A stretch of DNA of 64,000 bases from Parapristionchus giblindavisi (Eukaryota; Nematoda; Chromadorea; Rhabditida; Diplogasteridae). Below the pieces are notes generated by a model. It was not told the origin of the DNA. It was given only the letters and a program-made list of their open reading frames with translations, and did not search any database. The translations under genes were made by a program, and so were the position numbers. Positions 14,801-24,573 of the stretch are shown piece after piece (positions within the stretch are counted from its first letter, which is position 1; every line of letters begins with the position of its first letter). The stretch spans positions 372,001-436,000 of the forward strand of contig CALSFV010000256.1 in the NCBI GenBank assembly GCA_943737045.1. The letters are read 5' to 3'.

Positions 14801-17800
14801 AGAGTCCAAGCGCGAAATCGAACATGGACACTTTCTCCGGTCTAATCTTATGCCGTCCATTCTCAATATGTCGAAGGAGTCTCTCGTGTCTGATGAATCG
14901 AGCAGAGCATTGACCGCACACGAAGAGAGGATTGGGAGAAAAGGGATCGAAAACGGGGACTTGGCCAGTCACGGCTTCATCATCCACATTTCCTGGTTCA
15001 GGTGACATGCTCCTCTTCGGGAAGAACCAGAAATAGGGCTCCTTTCTATCTCGGATCTTCTCAGCATCTTCGACCTTCAGTCCATCTCTCGACAATTTCC
15101 CTCCTTGCTGCGAAAACGAAATCAAACTCTCGATTGGTTTCAATCCACTTACTGTCATTCCCTTCCCAATTCCTCTGAATCTCCATGCTGAGATTGTATT
15201 CGTGGTCTTATTGAACTCGAAGTGACCGAGAGTGGAGATTCCCTTGATGGTCGTCTTTGGTTGAGGAGTGAACTCGACTGTTCCCAAATGGACGGACATT
15301 CCTCTCAATCCCTTCCCTTCAGTCAGAGCAACGAACATTTGTGCTGGGGTATCGATGTTCTTCCCCTTGGCCATGTACACTCTCATGATGGTCTTGCAGT
15401 AGGAAGCGTATCGATCAGAAGATGACTTGCCACTTTGGGCCTCGGAGAAACTCCATGAAGCGATGTTGATTGAGTACTTGACAGCGATGGGGATGATAGT
15501 GGCCATGACTGGGGCGGAGTGATAATATCCTGAGTAGAATTAATTGGAGTATTATAGGCATTTAAGACGTACCAGCATTATCACTACGAAGATGTAGTGT
15601 ATTGATTCCCATCTTGGTCAGATCCTCAGACATGTGCTTGATCACTTCAACGACGACAGATCCGTTCTGAAAATAAGAAAGTTTGATGGCTGAGAATAAT
15701 ATTTCTACCTGGATTTCATTTTCAAAAATGTGGATGTAGACATGCTGCACCAGTTCACCAGAGACATTGGCATAGACGTGGGAGATGTGCCATCTGAATT
15801 TGATTTGTAATGGCAATTAGACACTGAAACTCTCACGATAGTCCCGGTTTCCCGAAGAAGTCCTTCTGAGTCCCGGGATGGGTCCTCCCGGGATGGGTCC
15901 TTGGGCATACGAGAAGTCGGCGACGCCCCAATCGCCAGCAATAGATGGAGGGGGGTCAGGAATGGCATAATCGGATGGCGGTTTGGTGGTTGTTGGAGGA
16001 GCATTGGGAAGTTTGTTGTAGTGCCGAGCACATAAGGCTGAAATGAACACGTATAACATTGTCTGGAGTCTTCCTAACTCACGCGTGCCTGGTGGAACAA
16101 GAATATTCTCAGATAACAGAAGATAATGGGACTTCTGATAGGGCATAGTACGAGTCGCTTTTGCAGAATGCACTTCCGGGTATGCACATGAGGCACATTT
16201 GCTTCCACTTTCTCTTTGCTTCGAGAGCCGAGGATTCTGGTTGCGCAGAAAGTGACGTGACAGTTCGTTCAAATGTTTTTCACAAATGACTTCTCCATCA
16301 AAGTGAGAAATGTCGGAATTTTCATCTAAAAAAAGTCCCTCTCCTCCTGCAGAAACAAGTGCCAATTCGTTAGCAGCTCCGAATAGCCTTCCCTCATCAT
16401 TTCGAGCCAATGCGATCATCCTAATATGTTTTCATGAATTAATAAAGCATATTTACTCACGAGTGCAACTCTCCCTCACATCCTGAAGTTACTTTAAACT
16501 TGCTATCGCGTGGAGTTAGTTCCAAAGGCGAAGTTCGTGGAACAGAAAAGTAGCATGAACTTTTTAGCCGCTTAGCTGGAGGTCCATCGTCACACACATC
16601 ATCATACGGCTCCAAAAAATCACATGAGTTATTTACCATAACGTCAAAGTTTATTAAATTAAACTACTCGCCTTCCATGATTGACTTTGCACCAATATAG
16701 TAGTTAGTAATATTGCGTAGAAGGGTAAATGCATTTCTGAAATGAATCAATAAGAAACAAATCAAGCAAGAAAGTAAAGCAAGAAAAAAGTGACACTAGA
16801 GAGATTGGAAAGCGAATGTGAACTAATCGTTCCATCCCCCTATATGATGGGGAGAGAGAGAGCTATGTGGAGAGAAAGAAAGGACGATTGCGATAAAACA
16901 TCTCAAATGTTCTCTTCGCTCACACATGATGAATCGATGGTTTAAAGTGAATTGAAAAAAAGGAAACATCATAATTCTTTTAAAATAACGAAAAAGGTGG
17001 TGTTTTTTAAGTTGCATCAAGTTAGAAAGGCGAACAATCGTTAATAAAATCAGTTTTCGATTCATATCTAAAAAATGGTTGGTGTTGAGAACTCGAACCA
17101 CTAAGACAATTTTGTTAGATTGGTCGAGTTACAGGGCTTAAATATGCTAATAAGTACATTAGCATAAGTTTGAGCTGATTTACAACCAAAAATGTTATTT
17201 GAGAGAAAATTGCGCTAAGTCCAGGACGATAGACAGTAGCACTATTGGGGGGACAGAGTTAGGTTAAAAGATATATCAGGATACCCCAATTTGTGGACGG
17301 GGAATCCGAATCTGCAATAAAATTCTTATCCTTTAGAGAAAATTTTCGAGAAACATCGCATTTTGTGTGCTAAAAAACAGTTTTCTTGCAATAACACATG
17401 AAAAACAGCATTTCCGACCATATCCTTAATTGAGTTATTTGTAGACGAGGTCATTAGCAACAGAATGAAAAAAAATTTTACACGGTTGCTCAAAAACGAA
17501 GCGAGTTACACTCATCGGAAGTTTACAGTAAAAAAATTGCATAGATATGCAAATTTCGAAAATCGAAATTTAAAAATGTGATTTTCGCAATAAGTTAGGC
17601 CAGTCTAACAACTATCAATAAAAAAGTAGGAAAATTATTTTTTTCTGTGCAATGGCTTCATACACTTTTACAGGAGATCCGTGATATAGCCATATGGGTC
17701 AATCCTCGCATTACGAGGGTATGGCAATGTATGATAGTTATCCCTGTGTCTGATTGGACGACCCATTGACCCTTGCAGTAATTTCGGTTGAAATAAATTT

Positions 17801-20800
17801 CTCGAAACGAGAGTTCAACTGGTTCAAACTTCATTCTTATGTACGCAGGCTTTTAATTACCGATGATTTCAATCAATGAACAGAGTTCACAATCGATCAA
17901 TAAATCAATAATCAATTACAGTTGCTACCGTCCGGTCATACGTGTCGCTCGTCTCGAGGCGCCTGTGACGTGGCGGAACAGTGTGATGGACGAAGTGGTG
18001 ATTGTCCCACTGATGGACATCTGGTCGATGGTAGTATGTGCGGCAATGAGGGCACCTGCTGGAGAGGCAATTGCAGCGATGCACAGGTTAGTGATCTTTG
18101 AACTTTGGTCTTTGATCTTTACTCTTTGACTTGGCGGAAATGTTGATGTATTGTTTATATTAAATCGAAATTGATGATTGAAGTGCATCCACAAAAACGC
18201 AGTTACTATTGCTATTTATGTATTTATTTAACTTTATTCCAGACGCAATGTCGCTCTCTGTGGGGTCGTTCATCATCGGTGGCTGAGACGGCTTGCTTTG
18301 ATCAGAACACCCACGGATACGAGTATGCTAATTGTGGAGATGATAGACCTTGTGCGAAAGCCGATGCCATGTGTGGATTGCTGCATTGTCAGGTAGGATG
18401 ATAGGCTGTATTTAATTTAATTTAATTTATCATACATCAAGAAGATGCGACAACATTTGAAATAACAGATAAATAAGAGCTTGTGGGGTGGAGAGAAAAA
18501 ACGAGAAGAGGGGGGGGGGGGTAATAGGTATTGTTGAAGGCTTTATCCCTCTACCTACTGCAAATTTATAATTAACAAACATTTATTATTTTTTAAAGAA
18601 GCAACTAGGATACTAGAGTGTGCACCCGGCCATACAGTGGTGGCCAGAAGGATATCATATTTTCGTTTTTTGAGCATATCTTTTCTAGTAGTCAACCGAT
18701 CACCTTGAAATTTTAATATAGTGTGCTCAAACATGTTTCACAATGTATACCGAGACATGAGGCCGGTTTTTCAATTTCAACGGCTCCAGGTTACAGTATC
18801 CCAAAATGACCGTGGTGGCTAATTTTGAGGAAGATACTTCTCCTCGAATTTTTAAATGTATTATTGCCGTTTTTTCTCGTTTTTTTTCACGAATATATTT
18901 TAAAAATCAATTAAACAAATTTATTAACAATATTCAACATTGACTATCAAAATAATTGATTAAGTCACTGACAAAGTGTATAGCTCACCGGGGTGATGTC
19001 TAGGCAACAATTCAGGTTCAAATCGATTATTAAACAGATTAACTTAACAAATTTTAATTTAGTACTTAGTTTCAATGCTTCTGACTGATCCAACGACGTG
19101 CGGCGATGAGGAGCTTACGATAGCGGTTGCAATCATGATTCCATTGATTCGCTGCCGTGGGTATAATCCGAGTTCCTGTGCACCGTAACGCTTCTACATG
19201 TGTGATTCACCTTGGGGACAAGCTTCTAAACATCATCTCAAGCCCCGTCTAGTCTACGGACGTCAACCGGGTTGTCCGAGCCCAAGAGATTGAACGTGGA
19301 GTCATCCGACCAGACGACCTTTTGCTAGTCTGCGACTGTCCTTTTGAAATGAGTCTTTGCCTACTTCAGACGATTCCCTCTGTTCTGAGGAGAGATTATG
19401 GGCTTCGTACTGACAACTCAACAGTTAAGACCAGTGTGTAGGGGTTGTCTACGGATGGTGCGAGTCTAAGGAGGAGTGGCACCGTACAGTGCCATTTCAT
19501 GCTAGTTGATTGTGGAGTTCGCCCGCGGGTACTCGCGCGATATTCTGACGATATTCCTGTCATCAAGGTCCTAGGTCATAGGTGAAACACCGGTAAGTGA
19601 GGGTTAACGGTTTTTGACAGATTAGGGATTCTTTTTGACTACACGGTAGATCGTTCCTTGTATTGCACCAAACTTCTGAGCAGGTTCGGATTGCTTCAGG
19701 CCATTCAAACCTCACGCGCAAGATATCAGGGAAGAGATATCGTACACCTTTCGGTATTACCGTAGTATACAAACTAAAATACAAGAAATATATATTTATA
19801 AAATCACAAGAAATAAGCAAAAATGACGAAAAAAGTTGGTACTTTTGAAATTCACAATATGCTTACGATATGAATATTAATATCTAATAAATGTAAACAG
19901 AATCGATGAATGACTATAGTAGTATGCGTAAGTACTTTTTAATCTGTGAAAAAATTGTTTAAAACAACGAAAATGAGTCGCAACTTCAAGTACTCAAAAT
20001 GAGGCATGTGGTCATTTTGGGATACTGTAGCTTGGAAGCCGTCTAAATTGAAAAACCGGCCCCATGCCTCGGTATACATTGTGAAACATGTTTGAGCACA
20101 CTCTATAAAAATTTCAAGGTGATCTGATAACTACAAGAAAAGTTATGCTTGAAAAACCAAAATATGATATCCTTCTGGCCACCACTGTACATGTGCGGGG
20201 TACCTGGAGCTCGATTCTACAGAGGGCATTCGGACGAAAAATGGTTAATTTTACAGGGGGCCTTCACTTTTCGCGTAAAAGTCATTTTTTACAGGGAGCA
20301 TCCCACAAATTTTCAAAAAGCCCTAATTTTAAAGGGGGCGCCCCCATACCGGCACCCATATATGCACCCGGTAGATTCTCGTAGCATCCTATGCATACGT
20401 AAGAGAGGAGAGAGGCAGTACTGATTCAGTCTTACTTCGAGAAGTATAAATATCTAATCGGATATGTATTATTATTATTAATTGCTCATCCATTGACAGG
20501 GAGGAGAAGAGCAATCACTCGCGAACACTCGATCGTTCGCCTTCTCATTCCTCTCGGGAGAGGGCCGCAGTGTGCAGTGCAAGGTGAGAAACGTCGCCTC
20601 GAGCGAACGCACCACCGTGGTGTGGTGGTTACAGTACGCCTCACGATCAATGCATTGCAGACTGTCGCAGACGCAGTGGGAATGGTGAAGGATGGCACGA
20701 GTTGTGGACCAGGCAAAGTGTGCGTGGGCGCGTCCTGTGTGGAAATGGCCCAGGTATTGATTTATTGATTTTTTCAGCACCTGAAGATACTTTTTTCTCA

Positions 20801-22780
20801 ATTTTTTTGCCTTGTCTAGCAACTAAAAAGTTAATAATCCTGATTGAAACCATGCTAAAATGAAATAAATGTTGCGGTGTATCAGAATAATGCAAGCATA
20901 TTGTATTACTGAAATATTTTTTAATGTCAAAGGTGAACACGAATCATATTTAATAATTAATATTTAATTTATATTAAATTCAAAAATTATGCCTGCGCTA
21001 TCACAGTGTTGCGTCGGGGCCATTTGATGGTGGGAGATTGAGACGAGAATGTGCCTGGTCTAGAGGGGGGGGGGGGGGGGGGAGGGGGGCTGGGGCTCTG
21101 GTATTTCTAAACATAAAGTGTACTTATCGTTTTCACTTGTAATTCTACTTCGAAGTTAGATATAAGCCTTCTGGTGGTGCATATACTGTAATGCATTTCG
21201 TCAAATGTTCTTTCACTAAAAGGGGGCTAGGCTTAAAGTAAACTTCAAGTAACGTTTTTTTAAGCTGTCTTTAAGTTTTGAAATACCAGAGAGGAGTGGA
21301 GGGAAACGAATCGAATCACTGTTAATGCGACACAATGAGCAGTTGTGGCTAAATCTAATCTTGGCAAATTTTTAATTTGCATATATTAAAATAATTAAAC
21401 AATGTATAATTATTAATTAATTACTATATATCGACAGGTGACAGCAGCAGTGTCATGTCCGTCGAGCAACGTCGCACTCTCGTGTTCCGGTCACGGTGAC
21501 TGCACCACGGCAGGCAAATGTGTGTGTATCGAGGGATGGGATGGAGAGGTACGGTACTTCTTTCACTGTGATTTGGTGGGATACGGTAGTTTATGTGGAG
21601 GCATGAACATGGTCCGAAGAGGGGCCTTGAATTATCACTGGACAAGCAGCGATCACCCGCATTACTTCGTGGGTCTTGAATAACGGATTATACCTTTGCC
21701 TTTTTTTACCATGATTTGATGGGATATGATAGTTCAAGTAAGCTGTGACGTATTCGAGGATACTGTAGCTCAATGGGTTGGCATTAATACTCACCGATTA
21801 CGGTGTTCCGCCATAGATCAATCGATATTTGCAGGCGTGCGACTCGCGTTCATCGGCTGCTCGCAAGAAGATCCTCTCACCGCCTACCGTAATCGTGCCA
21901 TCGTTGGCAGCTGGACGAAGTCTGGACACGGGAACGCTACTGCTGATACTACTTGGAGTGAGTGCGAATCGATCGATAACTGAATTTTTTTTTAAAATTT
22001 TATAATTCAGCATAAATGTCAGAGATTTTTGATTACTATGGCACGTGACATGTAAATGTTCTCTTCATATTCTCGAATTTTTACCGACGCATGAAAATGA
22101 CAATAACAATGACAATTGCAGGTTGGTCTCTTCCTACTACTTCTCCTCGTGTGTCTTCTCTTCTGCTATCGACGTCGCACACATGTCGAGATTGCCCTTC
22201 CGTCGGATGAGAAGAGCATCGATGCACCTCCCGAGAGTCAGAGGTTGGAAGGGATTTAAATAATGATAATAATAAATAAATAAATAATTTTATTAATAAA
22301 TCTCGACAATGCCGCCCATGTATGGGTTCCACACATCCATATGCTCCGTACACGTATGAGGTGGTGCATTGTAAGTGCGCTATAGGAAAGAAGGGAGCCA
22401 TAACAGATTGCATAGGTCGAAAAGTATGTTACAAAGTACCAAGTCTGACCGCATTTTGAGCCAAAATTTCCCAAAAATCAAAAAACCTGACCGAATTTTG
22501 AGCCAAAATCGTCCAGAAATCGAAAAACCTGACCGCATTTTGAAAACCGGTAGCTATTCGACCTATGACAGATTGCATCGAATTTTCGCCCCTTTAAAAC
22601 AATATTCTTTATTCTCTTTTTAATTTGGATATCAAAAAATTATTGTTTTCGATATCTTGCGCACTCCTTGGTAGCCATCATGAAACACGAATCTGACAAG
22701 TGTGTCTTGTGCAATGCAGTCCGCTATAAGTATTATTTGATTGTATTGTATTTGTGGCTAATAAAATATTAATAATAAAA

Positions 22781-22824
<44 letters not shown>

Positions 22825-22993
22825 TACTAATTAATTAATTAATGTTCCTTGGTTCCAGAACGATCAAGTTCGGCAATATGCCCTCGTATCGGGAGGATAA
22901 ACGGAAGAGGAAGAGCAATAAGAGGATCTATGGGGCACTCAATCGAATTACCGAAGCCGATGAGAGGGATTCGGCTAGTTTGAGGTAAATTCA

Positions 22994-23029
<36 letters not shown>

Positions 23030-24573
23030 TTTATTTTTATTTTAAATGGCATATAGTTAATGAAAAAAAGATGAGAATTCTTCGCAGTTGATCCTTGATC
23101 TTCATCTTGATTTGATATTTTGTTGCAATTTTCGCTGTGAACATAGAAGAGACTTCTTAACGTTCACAACGTTGATCTTTAGTCTTTAATCTTCTTTCCA
23201 CTAATCATTTCTTAATCATTACAGGAGTCGCGAAAGTGCACTAATTGCTGAAGCAAGTCACAGAGGCGGCATGGCGAGCAGGTAATTTTATTTGTAAAAT
23301 ATGTCTATTTTGGAATTATAATAGTTAAAACGATCGAACTCTTCTAAATACTCATCTATTTTTACTTTTACTCTTTTACTTGAGAAGGTTGCTATAGTCT
23401 GAGTGGATTAGTATTTGAAATTATCATTTATTGATTTATCGATCGATTACATTATTGATTTATTGATTTATTTTCAGTCGTTCCGAAGTAGGCGTTAGCC
23501 ATGGTGGCTCGAACGAACATGTCTACGCTGCGTCTGTCATCGGAATCGGTCAAGATGAGAGGGATGTGGAGTATTCCATCGACTTTCCATCATTCCCTTG
23601 GAGAAATGACGTCCATGGACAGGGTACGGTAGTTTATGCTATATTACGGTAGTCCGATGAAATACTGTAGTTGAAAGTAGTTGTGGTATAGTAGATGGTG
23701 GGTATTGGTAATCGATAACGGTTTTTTAAATAACATAATTGTGATTGCAGCGTCTCCATGTCTGTCTCGACCGTCACCCCTTGACTATCCTCCACATCAT
23801 CATTCTTCTCATCGGAGTAAATATTGATTTTTCTAAATTATTAATTTATTTAAAGAACAGGAAGTCTTGTTCACCAGTCTACTATTTCAGATTATTAGCA
23901 CACGTTTCCAGTTAGCATGGTCATATTCTAATTTCCGAAATAAAATAATAATGCGATATTAAGACAATCTGTACTCATCGTCGGTGTCGTCATCGTCGTT
24001 CCCTGATGGTGCACCACTGCGTCTGACCCGACTACTGGAGAGATTCCAATATGATGAGGATGATGATGATGATGGAAGGGGACGAAGTGGAGGGAATAGA
24101 AGAGAGGATGGAGATGGTGGAGATGGACTGCCTGATCCGCCTAGGATACGATATCCATGTGAGGGCAATTAATCAATAATGTTATCAATTAATCTATCAA
24201 TGAATGAGATTTTCAAATAATAATCCACTCAAACGATAGCTACATTCTCAAGGCAATATTAGTATCATTATTATTTAAATATAGATTTAATATTTTATTT
24301 TAATTACAGTAGGCGATGACGTCATGGCCACCGATCTCGATCTCGAGCACGCTGCCTCAAATACGGAGTCGAGTCGAGCTGGCGAGAGTCCAAATCAGGT
24401 AAGCCCCCACTTTTAATCTCCTTACCGTAATCACTTGCCTGATTCAGGGTGGCAGCTCGGTCGACGGTAGTCTGAATCCGCAGCCTCCCGGTGGTCCACT
24501 GCCCTTCCGCAATTCGCCCTCGCTCTTCTCGGATCCGTTCCGATTAGACATGTCCACCTCCATTCACACTTGA
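492..24573 (+). CDS. unc-71: ADAM family transmembrane protein, catalytically dead, UNC-71-like (27 exons, 1,027 aa)
   Basis: Exons: 492-570, 1082-1195, 2929-3068, 4862-4977, 5320-5485, 7088-7165, 8720-8791, 10639-10783, 10974-11080, 12412-12539, 12737-12845, 12949-13016, 13219-13315, 17922-18086, 18243-18392, 20500-20583, 20661-20753, 21438-21548, 21835-21957, 22122-22243, 22859-22984, 23225-23281, 23478-23633, 23751-23818, 23964-24158, 24310-24398, 24448-24573; 3,084 nt, in frame. Seen: signal peptide (1-24), prodomain with FEIVHPFQIREKNDRIGI, basic HKHRR near 208-212, metalloprotease-like domain to about 418, disintegrin (LCGNGMVEGSEECDCGSR; RGACDVAEQCDG), Cys-rich region, EGF-like module (638-680), membrane span (about 707-731) followed by RRR, and a 290-residue acidic, Ser/Gly-rich tail. 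The zinc site reads QSIGHILGLDHD (355-366): the first His and the catalytic Glu are gone, so adhesion rather than proteolysis is inferred. Nematode UNC-71 is such an ADAM and guides axons and migrating cells. The symbol is by resemblance only. Least certain are the 20583/20661 and 22243 (gttgga) splice sites and a possible missed exon between 5485 and 7088. Confidence 0.9.
646..815. repeat. CTCTCC / GGAGAG purine-pyrimidine tract
   Basis: A pyrimidine run (ctccctctctccctctcc) followed by purine units of about 34 bp (agggagaggtagagaagatgaat). It lies in the first ADAM intron and is the first of many such tracts in the window. Confidence 0.8.
1368..1886. repeat. CT-rich low-complexity tract
   Basis: Long runs of ctctccctctcc on the plus strand, broken near 1475-1560 and 1640-1760, in ADAM intron 2. 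ORFs of Ser/Leu/Pro (plus) or Arg/Glu/Gly (minus) are artefacts of the repeat. Confidence 0.85.
2085..2162. mobile_element. 78-bp MITE, CATAGGTCGAA termini, 8-bp TSD
   Basis: The element begins cataggtcgaatagct and ends gtacttttcgacctacg. It is flanked on both sides by ACTATAGG (2077-2084 and 2163-2170), a perfect 8-bp target duplication. It lies in an ADAM intron and encodes nothing. Confidence 0.85.
3330..4105. repeat. CT/TC microsatellite and CTCTCC tract
   Basis: Several blocks of ctctccctctcc (3330-3440, 3545-3690) and a (CT)n stretch (3940-4100) of over 100 bp in ADAM intron 3. Some overlapping ORFs exceed 100 codons but have only repeat composition. Confidence 0.85.
5856..5914. repeat. 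(GA)n microsatellite
   Basis: Runs of gagagaga broken by ggggggga, in the ADAM intron after the prodomain exon at 5320-5485. No gene is seen in 5486-7087 apart from this repeat and CTCTCC blocks near 6645-6690. Confidence 0.8.
7020..7077. repeat. (AAT)n microsatellite touching an exon
   Basis: About 19 ATA/AAT units directly before the acceptor tattcag at 7081-7087. If read through, they would add a poly-Asn run before exon 6, but the AG at 7087 and the phase fit place them in the intron. Confidence 0.8.
7480..8010. repeat. CT-rich tracts
   Basis: Two blocks (7485-7690 and 7885-8010) of ctctctctccctc repeats with an intervening single-copy stretch, in the ADAM intron between 7165 and 8720. 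Confidence 0.8.
9078..9722. repeat. GGAGAG then CTCTCT mirror-type tracts
   Basis: A purine block (9078-9243), a pyrimidine block (9377-9495) and another purine block (9636-9722) lie in tandem in ADAM intron 7. The opposite strand bias of neighbouring blocks gives long imperfect inverted repeats. Confidence 0.8.
10082..10273. mobile_element. 192-bp MITE, CATACATGGGCG termini, 8-bp TSD
   Basis: Begins catacatgggcgggctacct and ends gcgcccatgtatg. ATGTACAT flanks both sides (10074-10081, 10274-10281). The inside has several 'ttttacagggggc' units. Related copies are at 20188-20370 and 48578-48779. It has no coding capacity. Confidence 0.9.
11515..11990. repeat. CT tract then GA tract
   Basis: A pyrimidine block (11515-11680), a short unique stretch, and a purine block (11776-11990) with a unit of about 54 bp (gggagggagagggagagaga...) repeated three times. 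It lies in the ADAM intron before the active-site exon. Confidence 0.8.
12412..12539 (+). other. ADAM exon with degenerate zinc site
   Basis: This exon encodes AVDDFSPIWSGQLLSQSIGH, then ILGLDHDSPACACPHC. The aligned site is Q-S-I-G-H-I-L-G-L-D-H-D, where an active ADAM has H-E-x-x-H-x-x-G-x-x-H-D. Two of three zinc ligands remain and the general base is replaced by Ser. Acceptor (attacag) and donor (gtgagt) are both consensus. Confidence 0.9.
13350..17733 (-). mobile_element. 4.4-kb DNA transposon with long TIRs and 8-bp TSD
   Basis: Flanked by ATAGTTAT (13342-13349 and 17734-17741). Outer ends are catacatt and aatgtatg. Long inverted repeats of about 660 bp run from about 13486-14158 and 17029-17697 (for example gatctcct[ag]taaaagtgtatga), with a few differences. 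The middle holds a spliced minus-strand transposase gene. It is inserted in the ADAM intron between 13315 and 17922, opposite to the host gene. The 8-bp duplication excludes Tc1/mariner; the superfamily is not assigned. Confidence 0.9.
14241..16639 (-). CDS. Spliced transposase-like protein, C2H2 finger, SDNAG motif
   Basis: Minus-strand gene inside the 4.4-kb element. Approximate exons, 5' to 3': 16639-16457, 16419-16086, 16037-15832, 15796-15713, 15667-15575, 15530-14241, with small introns. Seen in order: a Cys-rich N-terminal part (ICEKHL, CASCAYP), WHISHVYANVSGELVQHVYI, then LHLRSDNAG joined across an intron to YYHSAPVM, then SFSEAQSGKSSSDRYASYCK, a C2H2 finger CGQCSARFIRHERLLRHIENGRH, and a basic/acidic C-terminus. 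The SDNAG-YYHS and SEAQSGK-DR pair resembles uncharacterised proteins with zinc fingers found in many animal genomes. The Asp of SDNAG and the Asp/Glu residues after it are candidate DDE residues, which is inference. The long 3' ORF is intact, so it may still be functional. Exon limits are approximate. Confidence 0.7.
18635..20187. mobile_element. Tc1/mariner-like element with about 200-bp TIRs
   Basis: TA duplications flank it (18633-18634, 20188-20189). Ends read cagtggtggccagaaggata and the inverse. The inverted similarity extends about 200 bp inward with scattered differences. It contains a broken transposase gene on the minus strand and lies in the ADAM intron between 18392 and 20500. 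Confidence 0.9.
19080..19820 (-). pseudogene. Tc1/mariner transposase remnant
   Basis: The minus strand near 19240-19325 reads VVWSDDSTFNLLGSDNPVDV, the region around the second catalytic Asp of Tc1-type transposases. It is followed by a stop and then by frame-shifted stretches (DYTHGSESME near 19140-19170). An N-terminal fragment may be present near 19563-19700. Stops and frameshifts make it non-functional. Confidence 0.8.
20188..20372. mobile_element. Decayed CATACATGGGCG-family MITE
   Basis: Contains ggtacctggagctcgattct and 'ttttacagggggcc' as in the copies at 10082 and 48578, ending cggcacccatatatg. It directly abuts the Tc1-like element. Its 8-bp duplication is not recognisable. Confidence 0.75.
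21065..21089 (+). repeat. Poly-G run
   Basis: Eighteen consecutive G (21065-21082), an A, then six G, next to ctgggg. It is a potential G-quadruplex in an ADAM intron, at the border of the repeat at 21096. Confidence 0.85.
21096..21292. mobile_element. CTCTGGTATTT-family inverted-repeat element
   Basis: Starts ctctggtatttctaaac and ends ttttgaaataccagag. The middle has acttaaagt/actttaagt words and 'atttcgtcaaatgttctttcac', shared with 42028-42215 and 54476-54683. Non-coding. Confidence 0.75.
22411..22567. mobile_element. 157-bp MITE, CATAGGTCGAA termini, 8-bp TSD
   Basis: Ends cataggtcgaaaagtatg and agctattcgacctatg. ACAGATTG duplicated at 22403-22410 and 22568-22575. Inside, three tandem units contain cctgaccg and ttttgagccaaaat. 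It lies in an ADAM tail intron. Confidence 0.9.

Noticed and set aside
20584..20660. Read-through of the ADAM frame across 20584-20660 as coding
   Set aside because: The frame hits a stop after WEW. Removing gtgaga...ttgcag restores a Cys-rich ADAM reading (TVADAVGMVKDGTSCG). A shorter 41-bp intron from 20620 is an alternative that would also keep the frame.
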